This document shows positions 10,452 to 20,300 of a stretch of DNA of 64,000 nt, piece after piece. The notes beneath the pieces were generated by a model. It saw nothing but the letters and a program-made list of their open reading frames with translations. It ran no database searches and was not told where the DNA came from. Origin of the DNA: Ceratotherium simum simum (lineage: Eukaryota > Chordata > Mammalia > Perissodactyla > Rhinocerotidae); contig NW_004454281.1 in assembly GCF_000283155.1 (NCBI RefSeq), positions 2,681,104 through 2,745,103 on the forward strand, read 5' to 3'. The position numbers were made by a program, and so were the translations under genes. Numbering within the stretch: the first letter of the stretch is position 1; the number at the start of each line of letters is the position of its first letter.

Positions 10452-11019
10452 GTGAGGCCCGCGGGGACCCGGCGTGAGAGAGCCCGGGCACAGGACCGGG
10501 GGGCTGGCGGCGCCAGGGCGGGGCTCAAGAGTCCGAGGCGTACGCGGGTGAAACGGGGCGCTGAGGAGCCAGAGAGGGCGGAATGGGGGGCTGCGGAGGC
10601 AGGGAGGCCGAGATGAGGAGACCGCGGGGCTCGGAGACTGAAGAGCGGGGGGAGCGGCAGGGACCCGAGGAACCCTGGGTGGGACCTGGGGGGCTGGGAA
10701 GCCAAGGGTGCAGAACCAGGGCGCCGGCGGGGGTGTGGCCGAGCCGAAGACCAGGTGGGGACCGAGGGTCGTGAGGCAGAACAGGGTGCAGAGGGGTGAC
10801 GCGCCCCCGTTGTCCCGGGGTCCAGCTCCTTCCACCCCACCCTCCAGGAGCATCTGGGCCGGGCCCACCGCCCTGGCCCCTGCCCCACCAACCCCTGCAC
10901 CCTTGCTGGACTGCATCTGCCCCCACTCGTGACCCTCCCCCAAGTGTGTCTGAGGTAAGTGTTTTAGTTAGAGCCAGTGTTGGGCAGCAGCTGCTTTAGC
11001 CCCGCATGTGTGAGATAGA

Positions 11020-11170
11020 ACCTCAGTCAGATAGGCATGGGCTCCACCGCTGCAGCTGTGTGACCTCAGGCAAGCCCCTTAACCTCTCTGTGCAATAGGG
11101 AGAAATGGCACCTGATTGTAGGGATTTTAGTGCAGAACCTAACACGTAGAGGGGCCTAGTCCATGGTGAT
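11020..11170 (+). repeat. MIR SINE fragment
   Basis: The stretch cagctgtgtgacctcaggca followed by agccccttaacctctctgtg is the MIR core. It lies in PPM1F intron 1. Confidence 0.8.
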
Positions 11171-11394
11171 GGACTCCTCCCCCGCACCTTTCACTCAGCT
11201 GGACACATGTCCTGAGTGACACGTGTACTCATGGGATTCTCTGGGGCAAGTTCTGTGGGCCGAGCTGTGCTCCCACCATGGGGGATAGAATGTGAAGCCA
11301 GCACTCTGAGGTCATCTCTGGACTTTATGCCCATTTCTGGCCTATTGTCAAATTTCACCCTTTTCCTCCTGCAACTGAGGTGGAAATGACAAAG

Positions 11395-11550
11395 GCATCA
11401 GAAGACCCCGTCTGAGTCCAGCTTTGCCATTTCCTCTGTGTGTGACCTCAGGTGTGTTGTTTACCCCCCACCCCCAGCATATTTCTTCATCTGCAGTGTG
11501 ACCTAAGAGCATGTACTTCTCAGCATAGCTGTGAGAGGTAAACAAAACGA
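11395..11550 (+). repeat. MIR SINE fragment
   Basis: The stretch gtccagctttgccatttcct, then gtgtgacctcaggtgtgttg, then catctgcagtgtgacctaag is a diverged MIR. Confidence 0.65.
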
Positions 11551-11889
11551 ATACCACTCTGAGTGCCATTGGAAAACTGTAAACCTCCACGCAAGTTCAT
11601 CTGTAGAATTCCTTTGAGATATCGCCTGAAGCCAGCCCTGTCTGTAAAACCTTTCCCTGCTGCCCACCTAGTCCCACAGAGTATCTTAGCTTCCTCCTTG
11701 AAGGTGCCAGGCCTCAGGCTGCCTGTCTCAGCCCACACCACCCACTGGTGGTGGTGGAAGGAAGCTGACGCCTTCCCTTTGCCGTCTCGCTTACCAGCTG
11801 CCACATGCAAAGGGCCGTGTTACACCCAAGAGGACAGGGGTTGGCTCCCTGACCTCAGGAAGCTTATAATCTAGTGAGAAAGCCAAGCC

Positions 11890-12270
11890 TGTAAAAAAGT
11901 GCTGGTTGCACAACAGTGTGAATGTGCTTAGTGCCACAGAACTCTACACTTAAAAATGGGTAGAATGAGGGTCGGCCTGGTGGTGCAGCGGTTAAGTGCA
12001 CGTGCTCTGCTTCGGCAGCCTGGGGTTCACAAGTTCAGATCCCCTGCGCACACCGATGCACCGCTTGTCAAGCCATGCTGTGGTGGCGTCCCGTATAAAG
12101 TGGAGGAAGATGGGCACGGATGTTAGCCCAGGGCCAGTCTTCCTCAGCAAAAAGAGGAGGATTGGTATTGGATGTTAGCTCAGGGCTAGTCCTCTGCACA
12201 AAAAAAGAAAAAAGGGTAGAATGGTAAATGGTGTTATGTATATTTCACCACAAATTCTTTAAAAAGAAAC
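11890..12270 (+). repeat. L1 3' end, split by an ERE
   Basis: The stretch ggttgcacaacagtgtgaat followed by actctacacttaaaaatggg is the common L1M 3' UTR end. It resumes after the SINE with gttatgtatatttcaccaca. It is a short 5'-truncated LINE remnant. Confidence 0.7.
11968..12213 (+). repeat. ERE SINE in an L1 fragment
   Basis: The head agggtcggcctggtggtgca leads to ggttaagtgcacgtgctctg, the usual body and an A-rich tail. A perfect 10-bp duplication gggtagaatg lies at 11958-11967 and 12214-12223. Confidence 0.93.
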
Positions 12271-12365
12271 GTATGTAGGAAAAGAACTGGAAGGATTTAC
12301 ACCAAACTCTTCCCAGTGATTATAAATAAAGATATAAGATTCTCCATTTGTAGAAAAAAAATTTG

Positions 12366-12610
12366 TGTGTGTAAGGAGGACTAGCCCTGAGCTAACATCT
12401 GATGCCAATTCCCCACGTTTTTTTTTTTCTTGTGGAAGATTGGCCCTGGGCTAACATCTGTGCCCGTCTTCCTCTACTTTACATAGGACGCCGCCACAGC
12501 ATGGCTTCTCAAGCAGTGTGTGGGTGCGTGCCCGGGATCTGAACCTGCGAACCCCGGGGCCACCGCGGCGGAGCGCGCGCACTTAACCGCTGTGCCACTG
12601 GGCCGGCCCC
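12366..12610 (-). repeat. ERE SINE
   Basis: In reverse orientation, ctagccctgagctaacatct runs through gaagattggccctgggctaa to the head end ccactgggccggcccc at 12610. The flanks share an imperfect A/T-rich duplication (gtagaaaaaaaattt versus agtggaaaaattttt). Confidence 0.9.
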
Positions 12611-13069
12611 AGTGGAAAAATTTTTAACAACGAATACAGTCCTTTTGTGACAGTGATGCAGTTTGCTTTTCTAGGGTTGCTGTTGTTTTCTTCTTCACTC
12701 GGGTTCTGTAGTCAATCAGGACTCGGGTATTTTGTCCATACCACCTAGAAAAATGCAGATGTGCATTAGTTGAGCTTATGAATCAAAACCAGTAAACTAG
12801 AGGAAAATAATATTTTAAATGGAAAAAAAGGAAGAATGGACTTTTTACAAGTCAGGTGCAAGCAGAAGAGCTTAGAGCCACGGAAGACCACCTGCCGGAC
12901 CGCACAGATGTGACAATTTCAGCAGAGCTTGGCTCCGAGAGGTCTCAGGGGCAAAATGGAATGCCATGAGGCAAGGCACAGGAGCACGGAGGTGAGGGGC
13001 TGCGCCAGGGCAGGGAGCACAGACATAAAAGAAGGGGCCGTCAGAGAGGCCACATCTCAGGGCTGGTGA

Positions 13070-13195
13070 CCAGTGAGGGGTGGGCGGGGTGTCTGTCGCA
13101 GTTAGGAGCCAGGCCCCGCGGTCGGACTTTGCTGGGGACCTTTGGCAAGTTCCTTGGCTGGAATGCCGCAGCCCCCACTATAAAGTGAGGAGGTG
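13070..13195 (+). repeat. MIR-like fragment
   Basis: The stretch cggactttgctggggacctt, then ggcaagttccttggctgg, then cactataaagtgaggaggtg follows the MIR layout but is diverged. Confidence 0.5.
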
Positions 13196-16100
13196 AAAAG
13201 AGGTGATCCAGGAAGTGTGCTCAGCGGCGACGGCCCCCGGGGGACCCTGGCGGAGGTGAGCTGGCAGCACCGTTATTCCCGCCACCATGGCTGCCCGCTG
13301 GTGAGCAGCACAGAGGGGCATTGTTCCAGGAGCTGGGAGGACCCGGCCACAGGCCACATTTGGCCAGACTGGTCGAAGCAGGTGGCAGTGGGGGTTGGGG
13401 GCCCAGTGTCCTTGCCATGCCCACCCCAGGCCCTTGGTGACTTGCACAGACTCACGCACGAGTCCCTCCCCGCTGAGCCTCTCACCAGCCTCCCCAGTTG
13501 GGACCCCCTTGCACCAGGCCCAGCTCCGCCTCATCCAGAACCCCCTTGTCCTGCTGCCCACCTGCTAGCCACTGGGTCGTTCCTGAGACTATCCCCTCCA
13601 GTTGATCCTGCTAGAGCTCAGGGCCAGGGCACTGTCCCCCACCCCTCCTGTCACTCCCAGGGCTGCCTCTGGGTCCTCCTTTGGGTTAGGAATTCCCCCA
13701 CCCCTCCCCCTGCCTTTATCTCTAGGCCCCAGGCTCCCCAGGAAGGGATTGTTTTGCTCATATCCGTGTGGCTACATCAGAGTCAGGAGTTGTTGAGAAA
13801 AGGAAGGAAATTACTCTTGTCCCTTACCCCAGCTGGGCCGCAGAGAAGGAAAGCCATGTCCTGGCTCCTCTCCTCGCCCTCGCCTCAGCCAGGTGATGCA
13901 GAAACAAGTCTGGTGGCTCCTCAGCAGCCAGGATGGCTCTGGGCTCTGTGTAGCAAAGGAGGGCAGCTGGCGCGGGCCCTGAGAGTAAGCCAGCCTGCAC
14001 TCCGGCAGGTGCCGGCCGAGCCTACACACAAGCACTGTCACTCTCGTGTTGCCTCGCCCCCCAGCCCCCACTCAGCACACATGTTGCAAGCTGCCCTCCA
14101 GGCCCACACAGGGCACAGAACTACAGCCCCTCATGAGCAGGGGCTCGGCAGAGACCAGGGCTGCAGTGCCACAGTGCAGAGAGGAGGGGCCTCCAACCCC
14201 AAGGGAAACAGGCAGACTCTGAGGAGGGGCCTCCAGGCCCAGGAAACAGCATCCCAAGGCTGGGAGGCCAGGAGGAGGCTCCTGCATTCTGAAATGTCCA
14301 GCAGACACCACCACCGGCAAGTGAGGTCGAGGCTGAATGGTCTTGAATTCTGTGCTCTACGATGTGGGCTGAGGTTTCTCAAACTGGGGCCCTCCCATGC
14401 GTCTGGGGAGGTCAGTGAGCGTGCTGCCCTCTGGTTTTGATCCTAATCGGACATTGCGTGAACGCACCTTGCACCGCCTGAGATTTCAATGCCTATAGAG
14501 TATTTGTCTCCAGGCTCAGAATTGCATGGAGCTGGGCAGCATTTCTCGACCCGGGGCGCCAGCCGTTGCTCAGGGGCAGCTCTGCATTACTCACATTTCT
14601 CTCCCCTAAGCAACAGAAGGCCAGGGCAGTTCCCTAGCAGAGGAGGCTGCTCAGCCTCTTTCTCGGCCCGAGGGCGTCTGAACCTGCTGGGAAATTCATG
14701 CCATCTTGTTGTTTTTCTTTGGCTTGATGCTCGCTCTGCAGCTCTGCCGGGCGCTGGATGGGCGCGGGTGCTGGCTGGCGGGCAGCTGTCTCCCCAGCTG
14801 ACCCTTACAACCCCGCAGGGCTCCCGGCCCTTCCTGACCACCTCCGTTCACGAAGTCTCACCCTGTGGCTAGAGTGCAGTTGTCCAGCCTGCTCTCCTCC
14901 TGGCTTGCTTGCTTTATTTTACGTTCTTTATCTTTTTACCTGTTTGCCTTTTGCAACCACGGCTACATTTTATTTATTCTACTTGTGAGTGAACATGAAA
15001 GGTAACAGTGAATTTAAGTCTGTCCCTGTAACCTTCCATCACAAGAGCCCACGTTTCTGTATTATTTCTATGCGTCTAGTTTAAAATTTTTTCAATTCTT
15101 ATCTGAGAGGAGGGAGAGGTTTTGTGTGTTTTTAACTTGCCTCCCTTTGCCTCCGAATCCTTTGCTGATTAGACTTTAACTTCCCCCTCGGCTCCCCCTC
15201 TTGCTCTCCTTGTGATTTTCCTCTGTTCTTCCAGAAGACTTGTTACCTGAGTTCTAGACCCTCCCTGCTGTGCTCTTCACTGGGCAGTGAGCTGCCTTCA
15301 TCCTCCAGCTTCAGACCCCTGACCACAGGTGCCCTTTGGCAAAGTCTGGAGGCAAGGTCTTTAGGTATTCTAAGACGGGTGATTTCGGAAGAATCTTTCC
15401 TGTGGTCCTGCCTCTCCATTCACTCTTCAGAACTTGGAAGCCCTCAGGAAGGGGATGAGTATTAAACCGCTCTTCAAATTCTCCTCCTAGAACTCGGGGT
15501 TCTGCTGGGACTCACGAGTCAATTTGTTACAGGCAAGAAACACTGTTTATTTCCCTGGGGGATAAACTTATGGGATTCGTTCCTGAAGAAAGTTCCCCAG
15601 CCTGAATGTTCCCGAAGCCCGTGGGGCATCCCAGCCCTGGGAAGGCTCAGAGGGAGCAGCAGCTGGAGAGGAAGGGGTGAGAGAGGAGGGCCTGTGCTGA
15701 GCGGGTGGCAGGGAGGTGACCCACTCGTACATGCATGTTAGGAAGTGGAGCCTGGAGAAGGCTGGACTGCAGCCCTCTGAGAGTGAATGGGGCGGGTGGG
15801 GCAGGAGGGATGATGGAAGGGTGACACTCTGCGGTCATTTGGGTCTGGAGGGCTGTGAGTGGGTGGCATGAGTCCAGGTGGGCCCTTGGGGCTGTCGGGG
15901 TGTCTGACAGACAGGGCCTTCGCTAGCACATGAACCCAGGAGGCAGGCAGGCTGGGGAGAAAGGGGGGCATGTGTGAGGTGGAGAGGGTGGGCTGGCAGT
16001 GCATCGGCGGTCTTGAGCCAGGGTTGAGGAGCTGGAGGTCCACCTTGGGGAGAAGGATGCGGCAGGAGCTGTGGGTGAGGCCCTCGTGTGGGAGGAGTAA

Positions 16101-17133
16101 GGTCGGGTGGTGACGAGCTTGGGCTCCACAATCCCTCCTGGACCCCATCATCCATTTTCAGGTGATGTGCTGCCCCTCCCCAAGTCTCAGTGTTCCCGTC
16201 TGTGAAATGGGGGTTTGTCCTGGCTCCCAGGGGTGTTGCGGCAATGCATGGGGCCTGGCAGCCAGTAAGCCCTCAGCGTTCCTAAGGATGCGAGGAGAAA
16301 GAGCCCTCGAGGCGGGGTCAGCGGTCTGGGCCGTCCACAGCGCCTCTCCTCTAGCTGTTGCTTACTAGGGTCAGGCCTCCTCCTGTTGGAGAGGATTTAA
16401 TAGGCTTGCCCATATCCTAAGTGTGAGCCACCCCACCTCCCCGACTGTCCTGGGTTAACCCTCTGCTTCTCTCCGGCCCATGCCCTGGGGCACCCCTCGG
16501 CCTCTGGGGAGCCCCCTCTGCTCCCCATCTGGTCTGTCTCCATAACAGCCCAGGGCCAGCCCTCTGCTGCGTGTTGACCTTGTCACCAGCCTGGCCCTTC
16601 TCTTCCTTCCCCAACAGGTGTCCCTTCTCCCCTCTGGGTACCACTTCTAGGCTCACAGACCTGATGGCATCACTTCCTCACCTCCTGGCTCCCCAGGTCA
16701 CCTGCCACGTTCACCTGCCTCAGTGGCCTGGCCCTGGGTCCCTCTCCTGCCCGCTTTTGTCCACATCAGCCACCCTCTGCCAGGAACAAGCCTTCCTTCT
16801 CTGTCATTTCTTGGAGACATCCATGCAGCCTCTGCTCCCGGCTCCGTCCCCTGAAGTCAATTCTCTAGGCTCCCGAGCATCCCATCTGCATCGGGACATG
16901 GGCCAGGGTTGTCACTCCTGCTTACTTGGGCCCCCTGAACTCTGTGAAGCCGAGCTGCCCTGCCCTTCCGCAGTGAGGCCCCAGGCTTCATGCAGCGCCT
17001 GCCAAGTGATGGTTGGAGGTGAAGGAGAGAAAGCAAGGCACCGTGCGCCCATGCACACCCATGAGGGCGCAGGTACCCCAAGAGCAAGGCGCTGATCACC
17101 CCCTGTTTTTGCTGACCTCACATCTCTCCCCAG

Positions 17134-17381
17134 GGTGAAGACTAACTGGAACCCCAGCAGCAGGCCCCCCGAGATGCTCTGGGCATGGCCTCTGGAGCCC
17201 CACAGCAGAGCAGCCAGATGGCAGAGGAGACCCCAGGCTTCCTGGATGCACTCCTCCACGACTTTCCAGCCCCACTGAGCCTGGAGAGCCCTCTGCCCTG
17301 GAAGGTCCCGGGGACAGCACTGAGCCAGGAGGAGGTGGAGGGCGAGCTGGCCGAGATGGTGATGGGCTTCCTGGCCAGCAG
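17134..17381 (+). CDS. PPM1F: PPM1F exon 2 with the start codon (ATG at 17185)
   Basis: The acceptor tctccccag ends at 17133 and the donor is gtaggc at 17382. The ATG at 17185 has a good Kozak context (G at -3, G at +4) and opens [19 protein letters not shown] through [20 protein letters not shown], the N-terminal segment of PPM1F. 197 coding nt give residues 1-65 plus two bases of Arg66. Compared with my memory of human, a few residues after the first methionine are missing. An out-of-frame ATG lies 11 nt upstream at 17174. Confidence 0.93.
17174..17278 (+). other. uORF overlapping the PPM1F start codon
   Basis: ATG 17174-17176 opens a 34-codon frame that ends at TGA 17276-17278, inside the PPM1F coding region in another frame. 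Its context is moderate (G at -3, C at +4). A scanning ribosome meets it before the main start, so leaky scanning would be needed for PPM1F. Confidence 0.6.
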
Positions 17382-20300
17382 GTAGGCTGGGCCGCTGCTG
17401 GGCGTGGCAGCACAGGATGCGAATGAGGGGCTTGGCATGTGCCACCTGCTGCCCTTGACCTGGCTGCCGTTTACTCCACATGTCCTGCTCTGTGCCAGTG
17501 TGTTCCCTCTGTGAATCCCCGGGACAGTGCTGTGTTGGTTTCCCAGGGCGGCCCTAACAGCGTACCACAGACTGAGGGGCTTAGAACAACAGAAATGTGT
17601 TGTCTCACAGTTCTGGAGGCCGGAGGTCAGAGATCAAGGTGTCGGTAGGGCCATGTTCTCTCAAACAGAGATTTGAGGAAAATCTCCTAGCTTCTGGTGT
17701 TGCCAGCAGTCCTTGGTGTTCCTTGGTATGTAGACACACAATCCAATGTGGCCTTCATTGTCACATGGTGTCCTCCCCATGTGTCTGTGTCTTCATGTGG
17801 TGGTCTCTCCCTGTCTGTGCCTCTTCTCCTCCTCTTGTAAGGACGCCAGTCCCAGTGGATATGGGGCCTGCTCCATATCGCTGCTCCAGTATGAATTCAT
17901 CTGACACCTGCAAAGATCCTAATTCCAGATCAGGTCACATTCTGAGCCTCTGCAGGTTAGGACTCCAGTGTATCTTTTGGGGGACACAATTCAACCCATG
18001 ACAGGTGCTAAACAGTAGGTCCTGTTTCTGTCCCGTTTCACAGACGGGAGACAGAGGGCAGGTGGGTTAAGAGACTGGCCTGAGGCCTCGTGCTCAGGGC
18101 GGGCCAGGGCCAGGCCGTGTGCCCAGTGCAGGGAGGAGGCACAGCAACCAGCTTTGCAGATTCGGGGGAGAGAGAGAGCAGCGTGCCTGCCTGTAGCCCA
18201 CACGGGAGGTTCCAGGTGGTACGGGCTGGTGGGCCACGCAGCGTCCATGTGAGCCTCGTCCCTCCCCAAGGGGCCATGCCCACCGTCCCTAGTGACTGCA
18301 TCACCCACAGGTCATCTGCAAATCCCCTGAAGCTGGGACGCTCCCTGGCCTCTGTGCGCTGGCATCTTAGTGTCCCCAAGAGTGCTTCATTTGTGGCAGG
18401 TCACTTCCATCTGCACACCACCTGAGGGCCTGCTTCTTAGGACCCCCAAGGCCCCAGCAGAGTCTACAACTCGCGTGTCCTTGCTGAGCACGAAGGCTGA
18501 GGGCCAGCTGCAGGGCCACATCCACCCCGGTATCCCCCACAGCCCCACAGAGCTCCGGAGGAAATGCCCAGTGACCACGTCCCTCGGGGTGTGGCCTGTG
18601 CAGAGGGTGGTATTGGCTTGTTTTCTTTGCTTTGAGGAAATATTTTAGAGGCAGGCAGTGTAAAGTGGATCCGTGGAGCAGAGCCTGCCTGGGCCTGACG
18701 CTGCCGCCGGGGTGCTGGGTGCAGGAGTGGGTGGAGCTCTGCCTTCCTTGGGGCCCAGCACAAAGGAAGGAGGGATGGAGGAGAGGGGGCAAGTGGCTGC
18801 ACTCAGAGGGGAGAAGAGAAGTCAAGGGCCCCGGGGCCACCGTGTCTGTCCCCCCAGCAGCCACTGGGCCTTCCATGGGGACTCGGGCCGAGGGACGAAA
18901 GTCAGGCCCTGAGGGATTGGTGCCCCTGCCACTCCTGCTTGCTAGCCTGGGTTCTGAGGAGAGCGAGAGGACAAGGATGACGTGTCCATGGGGATAAAGA
19001 AGAAATGAGCTGGGGATCGAGGCAGGAAAGCTGTCCTGGGTGACAACAGAGCCCAAGTTACCCCGGCCTCTGGGCTGGTAGCACAGCATCAGGAGGGACA
19101 AGCCACAGCGTGGGACCTGGGAGGGACTCCAGCCTGAGCCATCAGTTCTCAGGTTGGGGGAGGAGAGGGCACAGAGAAGGCACGTGCCCCATGCGTGGGG
19201 GAGGATCCCAGATGGTGGGACTGGTTTTGCTTCACAGCAGTGGAAATGGGAGGCGTGAGGAAGAGGGGGTGGCCGGGCAGCAGCAGGAGCAGGTGACCTG
19301 CCCTCCTGCCCAGGGACAAGCCTGAGCTGGAGAAGTCGGGGGTCGTTTGGAGGGGTCTGCCGGGGCACATGGCCTTGGGGGGGTGAGTTTTAATTAAGAT
19401 GGAGGGAGGGTGTCTCAAGCTAAAAGTAGGGAAAACCAGAACTTATTCAAGGTGGAGTGGGGCCCCTTGAGGCCCTGGCGGCAGGCGAGGCTGAGACCGG
19501 GAGGAGGGCAGCAGGCTCCAGGCTCAGGTGTTGTTGAACAGGCACCTCGTTAATTAGCGGGATGACAGAACAGGTCTGAGACCATTAGTGATGGGGGAGA
19601 AGCCAGGGGTCTTGGCCCCCAGGGCCTGAGGTGGAGGGGGCAGCACAGGCCTCTCCAGAGCTTCCCATGGCCCGCTTAGACCCCTCTGTGAATCCATCTG
19701 AAAATGTATTGTCCTATATTTCCCAGCCATCTCAAGGGATTTATTTTCAGTTATTTTTGTCCTTTTCTAGTAGTTGTTCCCTACGTAGTTGCAGATGCTC
19801 ACGTGTGTGGTCACAGGTTGTTTGCACTGCGTGTGACTGTCGGGCACCCCTACACGCTGGGCGGGCCCCCTCCAGCTTTGCTTCCCGTCCCACGGCTGGA
19901 GCGCCGGCTCTGGGTGTAAGGCCCGAGCATGTGGGTCCATGGGGTTTGCTCAGACTGTAGATGGCGTCCCCACGAGACTGTCTGGCAGTCAGAGCATCGA
20001 GTTCACGGGCGCGGTGACTTATGTCCTTTCCCGTTGTTAGTGGTCCTGTGTCACACCTCGGGTCCCCAGCAGTGCATACCTCACACTATAATTATTTATG
20101 TGCATTTTCATCTCTGCTGCTGGATGTAAGCTCCTTGAAAACCCCGAGGTGGGCGGGTCCCTGGGCCGTGCACACACCTTCCCTGGATGGGGGGGGTTGC
20201 ATCTCGGGTGGGCCCCCTGGATGAGGTGGGAGGGGCGTCCAGGAAGCAAGGCCCGTGGCCCACGGCCAGGCATTGTCTGGGTCCCCACTGCCGGAAGCTG

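Larger units (their letters stand above)
10270..10800 (+). promoter_or_regulatory. PPM1F: CpG-island promoter of PPM1F
   Basis: CG dinucleotides are dense from about 10,280 to 10,800, in contrast to the CpG-poor flanks. No TATA box is visible. An NRF1-like palindrome tgcgcttgcgcg lies at 10343-10354 and a GC box ggcggggc at 10384-10391. A CTCF-like core lies at 10296-10309. The donor of the first exon lies inside the island. This is a typical housekeeping-type promoter; the transcription start is not resolvable by eye. Confidence 0.8.
10452..17133 (+). other. PPM1F: PPM1F intron 1
   Basis: This 6.7 kb intron contains MIR fragments, an L1 3' end with two ERE SINEs, and otherwise unique GC-rich DNA. 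The parts 13,200-14,900 and 15,000-17,133 show nothing I can identify beyond MIR- and L2-like scraps (for example near 16,160-16,290 and 16,640-16,830). It ends with a good branch/pyrimidine region, gctgacctcacatctctccccag. Confidence 0.7.

Noticed and set aside
10139..10943. Overlapping antisense frames of 130-250 codons across the CpG island
   Set aside because: They are typical artefacts of a CG-rich promoter: Pro/Arg/Ala-rich, in several frames at once.
13193..14440. 415-codon open frame on the plus strand in PPM1F intron 1
   Set aside because: The composition is low-complexity and rich in Pro, Ser, Gln and His. There is no recognised domain, it begins within a MIR fragment, and it has no splice or promoter context. 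GC-rich DNA gives long chance frames.
18367..19368. 333-codon antisense open frame in PPM1F intron 2
   Set aside because: There is no domain, no Kozak support and no splice context; neighbouring frames are equally open because stop codons are rare in this GC-rich region.
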